NCBI GenBank assembly: GCA_021816155.1
Contig: JAKAZA010000004.1
Coordinates: 1 to 58,792, forward strand
Direction of reading: 5' to 3'
Length of the DNA stretch: 58,792 nt
Origin: Pseudomonadota bacterium
Lineage (GTDB): Bacteria; Pseudomonadota; Alphaproteobacteria; Caulobacterales; Caulobacteraceae
Shown: one piece after another, positions 28,543 through 35,725 of the stretch
Layout of the letters: every line of letters begins with the position of its first letter
How positions within the stretch are numbered: the stretch's first letter is position 1
Position numbers and translations under genes: made by a program
The notes under the pieces: generated by a model
What the model was told of the DNA's origin: nothing
The model's database searches: none
Seen by the model: only the letters and a program-made list of their open reading frames with translations

Positions 28543-28558
28543 GCCTCCTGAAGGAGGC
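28543..28558 (+). promoter_or_regulatory. Hairpin sequestering the proS ribosome-binding site
   Basis: GCCTCC (28543-28548), loop TGAA, GGAGGC (28553-28558): a perfect 6-bp stem whose 3' arm contains the GGAGG ribosome-binding site 8 bases before the proS ATG. If it forms in the mRNA it would lower initiation. The stem may equally be chance, since a strong ribosome-binding site pairs easily in GC-rich DNA. Confidence 0.4.
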
Positions 28559-28565
28559 TCCTGGA

Positions 28566-30125
28566 ATGCCGAACGCGCTCAGCGTCAGCCGGATGACCGG
28601 CAACCGCTCGACATTTCCGCAGTGGTACCAGGCGATCAACCGCGAGGCCGACCTCTCGGAAGTCTCGCCGGTGCGCGGCTGCATGATCATCAAGCCATGG
28701 GGCTACGGCGTCTGGGAGGAGATGCAGCGCGATCTTGACCGCCGCATCAAGGACACGGGGCACGTCAATGCGTACTTTCCGCTGTTCATCCCGTTGAGCT
28801 TCTTCGCCAAGGAAGCAGAGCACGTCGAGGGGTTCGCCAAGGAGATGGCGGTGGTGACCCACCACCGGCTGAAGACGGTCGACGGCAAGCTGGAAGTTGA
28901 CCCCGAGGCCAGGCTCGAGGAGCCGCTGATCGTGCGGCCCACCTCCGAGACGATCATCGGCGACGCCTTCCAGCGCTGGATCCAGAGCCACCGGGACCTG
29001 CCGCTGCTGATCAACCAGTGGGCCAACGTGGTGCGTTGGGAGATGCGCACGCGGCTCTTCCTGCGCACCTCCGAGTTCCTCTGGCAGGAAGGCCACACGG
29101 CCCACGCGACGGCCGACGACGCCCGCGCCGAGACGATGAAGATGCTGGAGGTCTATCGCGCCTTCTCGGAGGAGACGCTGGCGATGCCGGTGATCGCCGG
29201 CGAGAAGCCGGAGAACGAGCGCTTTCCGGGCGCCGTCGCCACCTATTCGATCGAGGCGATGATGCAGGACGGCAAGGCCCTGCAGGCGGGCACGTCGCAC
29301 TACCTGGGCCAGAACTTCGCCAGAGCCCAGAACATCCGCTTCCAGAGCGCCGCGGGCGAGCTCGAGTACTGCCACACGACCAGCTGGGGCGTGTCCACGC
29401 GGCTGATCGGCGGGGTCGTCATGACCCACGGCGACGACGACGGCCTGCGCCTGCCGCCCGCTATCGCCCCGCGCCAGATCGTGATCGTGCCCATGCTGCG
29501 CGACAAACCGGAGGACGCCGAGGTGCTCGCGTTCGGAGAGGCGCTGTCCAAGCAGCTCTCCGCCACCACCACGCTCGGCGAGCGGACGCGCGCGCTCCTC
29601 GACACGCGAGCCCAGCGCTCCGCCGACAAGCGCTGGGAGTGGATCCGGCGCGGCGCACCCATCCTGGTCGAGCTTGGCCCGCGCGACGCCGCGGCCGGCC
29701 AGGTGACGTTCATGCGCCGCGACGCCCTGCGCAACGGCGACAAGATCGTCTCACAGGCGATGCCGCTGGCCGAGTTCGTGGCCAGGGCGCCGGCGCTGCT
29801 GGCCGAAATCCAGGCCAGCCTGTTCGCAGAGGCCAAGGCGCGCCTCGACGCCAACATCCGCACCGACATAGCGAGCTTCGACGCGCTGGCCGAATACTTC
29901 GGCGCCGCCAGCGAGGACGACGAGGAGGGCGAGGCGTTCAAAGGCTGGGTCCGCGCGCCGTGGTCGCGACCGACCGGCGCGGCGCTGGAGACGGTCGAGG
30001 AGCGGCTCAAGTCGCTCAAGCTCACCTTGCGCAACATCCCGCTCGCTCAGACCGGCGCGGGTGGCTCATGTCTCTTCACCGGCGCGCCGGCGGTGGAGGA
30101 GGTGCTGATCGCGCGGGCCTACTAG
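28566..30125 (+). CDS. proS: Prolyl-tRNA synthetase, archaeal/eukaryotic type
   Basis: 519-aa class II prolyl-tRNA synthetase of the archaeal/eukaryotic-like family. Marks: PVRGCMIIKPWGYGVWEEMQ, FPLFIPLSFF, RPTSETIIGDAFQRWIQSHRDLP, QWANVVRWE, FLRTSEFLWQEGHTAHA, GTSHYLGQNF and the conserved C-terminal tyrosine (IARAY). The bacterial-type editing insertion is absent. Most alphaproteobacteria carry the bacterial-type ProRS of about 440 aa, so this form is unexpected and may be a horizontally acquired replacement or second copy. GGAGG lies 8 bases before the ATG, within a small hairpin. Confidence 0.95.
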   Translation: MPNALSVSRMTGNRSTFPQWYQAINREADLSEVSPVRGCMIIKPWGYGVWEEMQRDLDRRIKDTGHVNAYFPLFIPLSFFAKEAEHVEGFAKEMAVVTHHRLKTVDGKLEVDPEARLEEPLIVRPTSETIIGDAFQRWIQSHRDLPLLINQWANVVRWEMRTRLFLRTSEFLWQEGHTAHATADDARAETMKMLEVYRAFSEETLAMPVIAGEKPENERFPGAVATYSIEAMMQDGKALQAGTSHYLGQNFARAQNIRFQSAAGELEYCHTTSWGVSTRLIGGVVMTHGDDDGLRLPPAIAPRQIVIVPMLRDKPEDAEVLAFGEALSKQLSATTTLGERTRALLDTRAQRSADKRWEWIRRGAPILVELGPRDAAAGQVTFMRRDALRNGDKIVSQAMPLAEFVARAPALLAEIQASLFAEAKARLDANIRTDIASFDALAEYFGAASEDDEEGEAFKGWVRAPWSRPTGAALETVEERLKSLKLTLRNIPLAQTGAGGSCLFTGAPAVEEVLIARAY

Positions 30126-30133
30126 GGCTTTGG

Positions 30134-30481
30134 TCAGATCGCCCCTGCGCGGCGCTTGCCGAGCAGCAGGACCCTCATGTCGCCCCTGGCGCTGAAACTG
30201 GCCGCGAGCAGGTAGGCCGACAGGAACGGCGATCCTCCGAAGACGCCCAAGAGGCCGAGACCAAGCCCCAAAGCGCTGAAGTCGTGCCGCCAGGCCAGCC
30301 AGAGACCGGACATCAGCAGGAACATGAGGAAGTCGAGGTTGAACTGGCCGGGCCATCCCAGCTTCGCGATGTCGCCGAAGAACACTGCGAACAGGTCCAA
30401 TCCATGCAGGCTGACCGTGATCGATGTGTAGACGGCTACCGTCAGGAACACGGCCGCCAGAAACACGCGGAAGGTGATCAT
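30134..30481 (-). CDS. Four-span membrane protein, second gene of TetR-controlled pair
   Basis: 115-aa membrane protein with about three to four hydrophobic segments (FRVFLAAVFLTVAVYTSIT, DFLMFLLMSGLWLAW, LGLGLGLLGVFGG, LSAYLLAAS). GWPGQFNLDF and AWRHDFS look conserved in type, but I do not recognise the family. Its ATG (30479-30481) overlaps the TGA of the upstream gene, so the two are translationally coupled. Convergent with proS (8-bp gap). Confidence 0.7.
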   Translation of the reverse strand: MITFRVFLAAVFLTVAVYTSITVSLHGLDLFAVFFGDIAKLGWPGQFNLDFLMFLLMSGLWLAWRHDFSALGLGLGLLGVFGGSPFLSAYLLAASFSARGDMRVLLLGKRRAGAI

Positions 30482-30915
30482 GCCCTGACGCTCCGCATGC
30501 CCGGCGCGGCCGCTGCGTTGGCGGCGCGCATCTCGAGGAACATGCAGCGCGCCAACATCGCCATGAGACCGATGCAGCCTGTGCAGGCGATGATTACGAA
30601 CCATGGAACAAGCCGCATGCCGGCCGCTCTGGCGCGCGGGGCGAGCAGGACGAACGCACAGCCCACAGCCAGGAGCAGGTCGAACCAGATCTGGTTGCCC
30701 CAGGCGTTGCGGGTGTGTTCGGCCCAGACGCCCGCTAGGCCCTGTCCTGCGAGCGTGAACGCCGACCACGCCAGGAACATGGCGGCAAGGCCGGCGGGCA
30801 GCATCCAAGCGCTTGGGGCCGTCCCGGCCGAGGGCCGCAGGCAAACGAGAAACCCTGCCGCAACGAAGCCGGCGAGGGCGATTACGGGCAGAGTCTGGTA
30901 AAGCGAGGGTTCCAT
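30478..30915 (-). CDS. Membrane protein, first gene of TetR-controlled pair
   Basis: 145-aa protein with four hydrophobic segments (LPVIALAGFVAAGFLVC, WMLPAGLAAMFLAWSAF, WFDLLLAVGCAFVLLA, LVPWFVIIACTGCIGLMAM). HTRNAWGNQIWFDLL between spans 2 and 3 is the most distinctive stretch. The ATG has GGAGG 5 bases upstream. The gene starts 11 bp from a perfect palindromic operator shared with the divergent tetR, so it is almost certainly under TetR control. Function unknown; an envelope or export role in response to a small ligand is the simplest guess. Confidence 0.72.
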   Translation of the reverse strand: MEPSLYQTLPVIALAGFVAAGFLVCLRPSAGTAPSAWMLPAGLAAMFLAWSAFTLAGQGLAGVWAEHTRNAWGNQIWFDLLLAVGCAFVLLAPRARAAGMRLVPWFVIIACTGCIGLMAMLARCMFLEMRAANAAAAPGMRSVRA

Positions 30916-30944
30916 TGCAGCCTCCGTGTAGCGATCGCTACACT
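30915..30944 (+). promoter_or_regulatory. Candidate tetR promoter
   Basis: TTGCAG (30915-30920) and TACACT (30939-30944) with an 18-base spacer. Operator 1 fills most of the spacer and the -10 edge, and the predicted start point falls at the beginning of operator 2, so bound TetR would block it. Inferred from sequence only. Confidence 0.5.
30926..30943. promoter_or_regulatory. Operator 1 (perfect 18-bp palindrome)
   Basis: GTGTAGCGATCGCTACAC, a perfect 18-bp palindrome in the tetR/membrane-gene divergent region, sharing its 16-bp core with operator 2. Centre-to-centre distance is 25 bp. Size, symmetry and location are typical of TetR-family binding sites. Confidence 0.85.
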
Positions 30945-30968
30945 ACGCGCATGTAGCGATCGCTACAA
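30940..30968 (-). promoter_or_regulatory. Candidate promoter of the two-gene membrane operon
   Basis: On the minus strand, TTGTAG (30968-30963) and TAGTGT (30945-30940) with a 17-base spacer. The -35 lies in operator 2 and the -10 abuts operator 1, and it faces the tetR promoter with overlapping -10 boxes. This arrangement gives simultaneous repression of both directions. Confidence 0.5.
30952..30967. promoter_or_regulatory. Operator 2 (perfect 16-bp palindrome)
   Basis: TGTAGCGATCGCTACA, a perfect palindrome identical to the core of operator 1, ending at the tetR ribosome-binding site (AAGGAG, 30967-30972). Binding here would block both tetR transcription and the -35 of the opposite promoter. 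Confidence 0.85.
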
Positions 30969-30976
30969 GGAGCTTG

Positions 30977-31555
30977 ATGATCTCTCGCGACGAACAGCGC
31001 GCCATCGCCGTCGATCATCTGGCGGACCATCTGCTCCGGCACGGCCTGGCGAAGGCGAGCCTGCGCCAGCTGGCGGCTGCCGCTGGCGTGAGCGACCGGA
31101 TGTTGCTCTACTACTTCGACGACAAGTCCGACGCATTGACCGCGGCGATGGAACGCATCGCCACGCAGCTCGCCGTCCAGCTCGCCATGGCGATCCCGGA
31201 GGGAACCACCATGCCCGCGGCCAGGCTCGTCGCGGTCGCGGCCAAGCTCACGACGCAGACGCACCTGCGTCCCTACATGCGGTTGTGGATCGAGGTTGTG
31301 GCCGCCGCCGCCCGCGGCGAGGATCCTTTCGTGACGGTCGCACAGTCGATGGCGTCGGGCTTCACGCAGTGGATCGAGACGCGCCTCGAGGCCGGTGACG
31401 GCGCCGATCTGCAAGACAGGCGCGCGCTCGCTGCGGCGGTGCTGGCCGTCGTCGACGGACTCGCCCTGCTTGATGTCTGCGCGGGGGAAGCCCTGACCAG
31501 GAGCGCCGCGCGGAGCATCGGCGAAGTGCTCACCGAGCCAGACGCCCCCGCCTGA
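30977..31555 (+). CDS. TetR family transcriptional regulator
   Basis: 192-aa TetR repressor with an N-terminal helix-turn-helix (LAKASLRQLAAAAGVSDRMLLYYFDDKSDAL, residues ~25-55) and a C-terminal helical ligand-binding and dimer domain containing QTHLRPYMRLWIEVVAAA. It is divergent from the two-gene membrane operon. Two palindromes cover the intergenic region, one touching its own ribosome-binding site, so it should repress both itself and the operon until a ligand binds. Start ATG 30977, with an in-frame TTG just before it. Confidence 0.93.
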   Translation: MISRDEQRAIAVDHLADHLLRHGLAKASLRQLAAAAGVSDRMLLYYFDDKSDALTAAMERIATQLAVQLAMAIPEGTTMPAARLVAVAAKLTTQTHLRPYMRLWIEVVAAAARGEDPFVTVAQSMASGFTQWIETRLEAGDGADLQDRRALAAAVLAVVDGLALLDVCAGEALTRSAARSIGEVLTEPDAPA

Positions 31556-31610
31556 GGCGCGGTTCGGCAACGATTGGCCGCATCGCCAGAATCCGCCATA
31601 GCTCGCCGCG

Positions 31611-32390
31611 ATGACAGCAGAGCCCTTCTTCCGGCGCGACGGCGCCCTCTATCAGCCCACCCAGTTCAGCCGCGGACCCTGGAGCCCGACGTCGCTGCAC
31701 GGCCGCGTCGTGGCCGGGCTTCTGGCGCACGTGATCGAGGCCCGTCACGGCGATCCGGATATGATCCCGGCGCGATTCACCATCGACATGTACCGCCTGC
31801 CGGACCTCTCGGCCGCCGAGGTCACCGTGACGCCGATCCGCGAAGGCCACCGGATCAAGGTCATCGACGCCGAGTACATCGTCGGCGGCGTCAGTCACGC
31901 CCGCGCCACCTGCCAGTTCCTGCGCAAGAGCGAGAACCCGGAAGGCAACGTCTGGAGTCCGCCGAACTGGCAGGTTCCGAAGCCCGCCGACATCCCGCCT
32001 CCCGACGATCGCGGCCCGATGGGCGGCATGTGGGCGACACGTCGCATCGAGGGGGATTTCGGCACGTTCGGCCCCGACAAGCGGCTTTGGATGAGCGACT
32101 TCCGCGAACTGGTCGAAGGCGAGGCGCTGAGCCCGTTCGGGCGCGTGGCCCTGGCCGCCGACTTCGCCAGCCCCTTCGCGAACTCGGGCGACAAGGGGCT
32201 CGGCTGGATCAACAGCGACATCACCGTCTACCTGGCCCGCCTGCCCGTGACCGAGTGGGTCGGCTTCGAGGTGAGGAACCACCAGCACGACGCCGGCGTC
32301 TCCGTCGCCGAATGCTGGCTCTACGACGAGCAGGGGCCGATCGGCTCGTCGAGCTGCGCGGCGCTGGCCCAGCGCCGTCGGCCGCAGTGA
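31611..32390 (+). CDS. Acyl-CoA thioesterase family protein (double hotdog)
   Basis: 259-aa protein with a tandem hotdog pattern: N-terminal LHGRVVAGLLAHVIEARHG and FTIDMYRLPDLSAAEVTVTPIREGHRIKVIDAEYIVGG, then a C-terminal half with LAADFASPFANSG and WINSDITVYLARLPVTEWVGFE. This is the thioesterase/acyl-CoA-binding (4HBT_3/TesB-like) family, hydrolysing acyl-CoA thioesters. Its TGA overlaps the GTG start of the following SDR gene, and a TauD-type dioxygenase follows, so the three are likely one catabolic or lipid-modifying unit. Confidence 0.82.
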   Translation: MTAEPFFRRDGALYQPTQFSRGPWSPTSLHGRVVAGLLAHVIEARHGDPDMIPARFTIDMYRLPDLSAAEVTVTPIREGHRIKVIDAEYIVGGVSHARATCQFLRKSENPEGNVWSPPNWQVPKPADIPPPDDRGPMGGMWATRRIEGDFGTFGPDKRLWMSDFRELVEGEALSPFGRVALAADFASPFANSGDKGLGWINSDITVYLARLPVTEWVGFEVRNHQHDAGVSVAECWLYDEQGPIGSSSCAALAQRRRPQ

Positions 32391-33148
32391 GCGCGTTCGA
32401 CCTTTCCGGCCGCGTCGCCCTGGTCACCGGCGGCAACGGCGGGATCGGGCTCGGCATGGCGCGGGGCCTGGCCAAGGCCGGCGCGAGTCTGGTCGTCGCC
32501 GCCCGCGACGCGCGCAAGAGCGCCGCGGCGAAGGCGGAGCTGGAGGCGCTTGGCGCGCCCTGCGAGATCCTCGATGTCGACGTCGCCGACGAGGTGGCGT
32601 GCCGGGCGATGCCGGAGCTGGCGAGGGCCAAGTTCGGGCGCCTCGACGTGCTGGTGAACAACGCCGGCGTGGCGCGCGGCGGGCGCCCGCAGTCACTCTC
32701 GATGGCCGACTGGAACCTGGTGCTGCAGACCAACCTCACGGCGGCGATGGTGGCGAGCCAGGCCGCCTACCCGATCTTCAAGGGCCAGGGCGGCGGCAAG
32801 ATCATCAACATCGGCTCGATGTACGCGATCTTCGGCGCGCCATTCGTTCCGGCCTATGCGGCGAGCAAGGGCGGCGTCATCCAGCTGACCAAGTCGCTCG
32901 CGGCCGCCTGGGCGGTCGACAACATCCAGGTCAACGCCATCCTTCCCGGCTGGATCACCACCGAGATGACCGCCGGCGCCAAGGGCTCGGAGACGTTCAA
33001 CGCCGCCATCGTGGAGCGTACGCCGGCCGGGCGCTGGGGCGAGCCGGAGGACTTCGAGGGCCCGGCGGTGTTCCTCTCGAGCGCGGCCTCGGACTTCGTC
33101 ACTGGCCATTCGCTCGCGGTCGACGGCGGCTTCTCGATCCAGGGCTGA
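32387..33148 (+). CDS. Short-chain dehydrogenase/reductase
   Basis: 253-aa NAD(P)-dependent SDR. TGGNGGIGLGMARGL is the cofactor-binding glycine motif, NNAGVA follows, and Ser (NIGSMYAIFG) with Tyr/Lys in YAASKGG make the catalytic set. C-terminal VTGHSLAVDGGFSIQG is typical. The sequence style is closest to gluconate-5-dehydrogenase-like members, but the substrate is unknown. The start is the GTG at 32387, overlapping the thioesterase stop (GTGA), so the two are translationally coupled; TauD follows 38 bp later. Confidence 0.92.
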   Translation: MSAFDLSGRVALVTGGNGGIGLGMARGLAKAGASLVVAARDARKSAAAKAELEALGAPCEILDVDVADEVACRAMPELARAKFGRLDVLVNNAGVARGGRPQSLSMADWNLVLQTNLTAAMVASQAAYPIFKGQGGGKIINIGSMYAIFGAPFVPAYAASKGGVIQLTKSLAAAWAVDNIQVNAILPGWITTEMTAGAKGSETFNAAIVERTPAGRWGEPEDFEGPAVFLSSAASDFVTGHSLAVDGGFSIQG

Positions 33149-33186
33149 GGCTTTTCGCGGCCGGATTTTGGGCGCAACCTCCGCCC

Positions 33187-34050
33187 ATGAGCCTCGCCGA
33201 CGTCGACCAGACCCTGCACATCGCGCCCAACCCCGGCGGCTTCGGCGCGGAGCTCACCGGGCTCGACCTCTCGCGCCCGCTGCCGCCGGAGACCCTGGCG
33301 CGGGTCAAGGCCGCGTTCCTGGCCCACGGCGTGTTGTGGTTCCCCGACCAGCCGCTGACGCACGACCAGCTGGAGGCGTTCACGCTGCAGCTCGGCCCCT
33401 TCGGCTGGGACCCATACGTCGCGCCGCTCGCGGATCGGCCGCACATCCTCGAGGTCCGCCGCGACCCGGGCGAGACGGCGGCGCCATTCGGCGGCGGCTG
33501 GCACTCCGACTGGAGCTTCCAGGAAACGCCGCCGTCGGCGACCATCCTCCACGCAAAGGTGGTCCCGCCCACGGGCGGCGACACGCTCTACGGCGACGCC
33601 GTCGCCGCCTACGAGGCGCTCTCTCCGGCTTTCCGCGAGATGATCGCGCCGCTGAAGGTTGTGCACTCGGCGGCGCGACCCTATGGGCCGCAGGGCTCCT
33701 TCGCCCGCGAGGAGGCGACCCGGAGTATGAAGATCCTCTCGAGCCCCGAGGCCGAGAAGAGATTCACCCACCCGCTGGTGCGCACGCTGCTCGACGGCCG
33801 CAAGGCGCTGTTCTGCAACCCGGTCTACACGCTCGCCGTCGAAGGCTTCGCGCCGGACGAGAGCGCCGCCCTGCTGAGCTTCCTCTTCAAGCACATGACC
33901 GACGAGCGCTTCGTCTACCGGCACAGGTGGTCGGAAGGCATGCTGACCATGTGGGACAACCGCAGGGCCATCCACCACGCCACAGGCGGCTACGATGGCC
34001 ACCTGCGCGTGATGCACCGCACGACGGTGGCGGGCGACAGGCCCGTCTAG
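33187..34050 (+). CDS. TauD/TfdA family Fe(II)/2-oxoglutarate dioxygenase
   Basis: 287-aa TauD/TfdA dioxygenase. The HxD motif is in GGGWHSDWSF and the distal His in WDNRRAIHHATGGYDG. 2-oxoglutarate-binding Arg is in RVMHRTTVAGDRP. N-terminal PNPGGFGAELTGLDLSRPL is typical. Known members cleave taurine, 2,4-D, sulfonates or sulfate esters, or hydroxylate carnitine precursors; here sulfur scavenging is possible but not shown. Third gene of the thioesterase-SDR-TauD unit and convergent with phoH (12 bp). Confidence 0.9.
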   Translation: MSLADVDQTLHIAPNPGGFGAELTGLDLSRPLPPETLARVKAAFLAHGVLWFPDQPLTHDQLEAFTLQLGPFGWDPYVAPLADRPHILEVRRDPGETAAPFGGGWHSDWSFQETPPSATILHAKVVPPTGGDTLYGDAVAAYEALSPAFREMIAPLKVVHSAARPYGPQGSFAREEATRSMKILSSPEAEKRFTHPLVRTLLDGRKALFCNPVYTLAVEGFAPDESAALLSFLFKHMTDERFVYRHRWSEGMLTMWDNRRAIHHATGGYDGHLRVMHRTTVAGDRPV

Positions 34051-34062
34051 CGCGATCGGCCG

Positions 34063-34824
34063 CTAAAGCACCGCCAGCATCTCCCCCACCAGCGGATGGC
34101 GCACGATGTCGACGTCGGCGAGACGCACGACGGAGATGTTCGCCACCGCCTCGAGTCTGCGCGCCACCTCGGAGAGGCCGGAGAGTTCGGGCAGCAAGTC
34201 GGACTGGGCGGGGTCGCCGGTCATCACCATGGTGGAGGACCAGCCGAGCCGCGTCAGCAGCATCTTCAGCTGCGTGTAGGTGCAGTTCTGGGCCTCGTCG
34301 ATCACCACGAAGGCGTTGTTCAGCGTGCGGCCGCGCATGAAGCCGACCGGGGCGATCTCGATCGCGCCCTCGGCCATCAGGGCGCGGACCCGCTTCATCG
34401 AGAGCCGGTCGGAGAGGGCGTCGTAGAGCGGGCGAAGATAGGGCGCGAGCTTGTCCTCGAGCTCGCCGGGCAGGAAGCCGATCGATTCGCCGGCTTCGAC
34501 GGCCGGGCGGGAGAGCACGATCCGCGCCACGCGGCCGCTCTCCAGCGCCTCCACGGCCTTGGCGATGGCGAGATAGGTCTTGCCCGTGCCGGCCGGCCCC
34601 AGCGCCAGCACGAGCGCCTTGGCGTCGATCGCCTCGAGAAGCCGCGCCTGGCCGACCGACTTCGGCTTGACGGTCTTGAGGTAGGCCTGTTCGCGCCCGG
34701 CCTCCACCGCGACGGGCGACCAGCCGCGGGCGAGCGGCAGGCGGCGCACCTTGCCGTCGTCCTCGTAGAGGGCGGCGTCGATAGCGCCGTCGCGGGTCAT
34801 GCGCTTGAGGGCGCGCTTGGTCAT
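34063..34824 (-). CDS. PhoH-like ATPase
   Basis: 253-aa PhoH-family NTPase. Walker A GPAGTGKTYLAIAKA, RPAVEAGESIGFLPGELEDK, Walker B FVVIDEAQNCTYTQLKMLLTRLG, and MTGDPAQSDL. This is the short PhoH-domain type lacking a PIN domain, and the usual ybeY and corC neighbours are absent. GGAG lies 7 bases before the ATG at 34822-34824. The frame stays open far upstream, but there it passes through an intrinsic terminator and noncoding DNA. Role probably RNA-related; the phosphate-starvation name is historical. Confidence 0.9.
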   Translation of the reverse strand: MTKRALKRMTRDGAIDAALYEDDGKVRRLPLARGWSPVAVEAGREQAYLKTVKPKSVGQARLLEAIDAKALVLALGPAGTGKTYLAIAKAVEALESGRVARIVLSRPAVEAGESIGFLPGELEDKLAPYLRPLYDALSDRLSMKRVRALMAEGAIEIAPVGFMRGRTLNNAFVVIDEAQNCTYTQLKMLLTRLGWSSTMVMTGDPAQSDLLPELSGLSEVARRLEAVANISVVRLADVDIVRHPLVGEMLAVL

Positions 34825-34847
34825 GCGGCATCTCCGAGACAGGACGG

Positions 34848-34877
34848 AAAAAAGGGCGAGACCGATGCGGCTCGCCC
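34848..34877 (-). terminator. Intrinsic terminator in the phoH leader
   Basis: On the minus strand: stem GGGCGAG (34877-34871) with CTCGCCC (34860-34854), a 10-base loop, then TTTTTT (34853-34848). It sits 24 bases upstream of the phoH ATG, so a transcript from the intergenic region would stop just before phoH unless termination is relieved. Either an attenuator for phoH or the end of a separate small RNA. Confidence 0.8.
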
Positions 34878-35140
34878 TGGGTTCGACGGATGACGATGAA
34901 AGAGCGGAAGGCGCCGCCGGGAAGGCGGTCTCGTGAGATCTGTCGGGGGCGGGACAATGGCCCGCCCGAACCCCGAAAGCGTCACTCGGCTCTCCGCTCG
35001 AAAGAGCTGGCCGCGAGCCCCCTCGCGGCGGGACGCACTCAGGACGGCTTCCACCGCCCCGAATCGCCGAACTAGAATGATTGAATGTGCTTTCTGACCC
35101 GTTAAGCAAGCTGTGAATTTCAAGCATAGGACGTATGCGG
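34878..35140. other. Noncoding region between phoH and the gamma-carbonic-anhydrase gene
   Basis: About 260 bp with no plausible gene. Its right part (35070-35130) is noticeably less GC-rich than the rest of the window and probably holds promoters in both directions. On the plus strand TTGAAT (35081-35086) and TAAGCA (35103-35108), 16-base spacer, could serve the carbonic-anhydrase-family gene. A minus-strand transcript from here would end at the terminator 34848-34877 after roughly 200 bases, a size fitting a small RNA or a regulated leader. I see no leader peptide (no ATG on the minus strand between 34878 and 34980). Confidence 0.5.
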
Positions 35141-35668
35141 ATGACTGCGTATAGGCTGGGCGATCGGACCCCAACCCTCCCCCCGGAAGACGAATACTGG
35201 ATAGCGCCAAACGCGATCGTCGCTGGCCATGTAATCTTGAAGAAGAACGCCAGCGTCTGGTTCGGCGCGGTGCTGAGGGGCGACAACGAGCCGATCACGA
35301 TCGGCGAGAACTCGAACGTGCAGGACAATTCCGTGCTGCACACCGACATGGGATCGCCCCTCACCATCGGCGCCAACGTGACGGTCGGCCACATGGTGAT
35401 GCTGCACGGGTGCTCGATCGGGGACGGCGCGCTGATCGGCATCGGCTCGATCGTGCTCAACGGCGCAAGGATCGGGAAGAACTGCCTGGTCGGCGCCAAC
35501 GCCCTGATCACCGAGGGCAAGGAGTTCCCCGACAACACGATGATCCTGGGCTCGCCGGCCAAGGTCGTGCGCGAGCTCTCGCCCGAGCAGGCGCAGCGCA
35601 TGGCGACGGGCGCGATGGGCTACGTGCGCAACTGGCGGCGCTTCAAGGCGGAGCTGGCGGCGCTCTAG
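35141..35668 (+). CDS. Gamma-carbonic-anhydrase family protein (left-handed beta-helix)
   Basis: 175-aa hexapeptide-repeat protein of the gamma-carbonic-anhydrase/YrdA family. The repeat turns run from ~15 to 140 with the family marks [45 protein letters not shown] and [10 protein letters not shown]. Metal-binding histidines are in VLHTD and GHMVMLHG. Many members show no carbonic anhydrase activity. I prefer the ATG at 35141 ([11 protein letters not shown]), 9 bases after AGGA; the ATG at 35135 would be only 3 bases from it. Confidence 0.9.
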   Translation: MTAYRLGDRTPTLPPEDEYWIAPNAIVAGHVILKKNASVWFGAVLRGDNEPITIGENSNVQDNSVLHTDMGSPLTIGANVTVGHMVMLHGCSIGDGALIGIGSIVLNGARIGKNCLVGANALITEGKEFPDNTMILGSPAKVVRELSPEQAQRMATGAMGYVRNWRRFKAELAAL

Positions 35669-35725
35669 GGATACTCGTGGCCGGCGGCGCGCGCCGCAAC
35701 GGGGTCCCTCGAACCACGGGCGGTC

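Noticed and set aside
34825-35601. N-terminal extension of the PhoH frame to 512 codons
   Set aside because: Passes through an intrinsic terminator and antisense of the gamma-carbonic-anhydrase gene; no PIN domain or other recognisable sequence.
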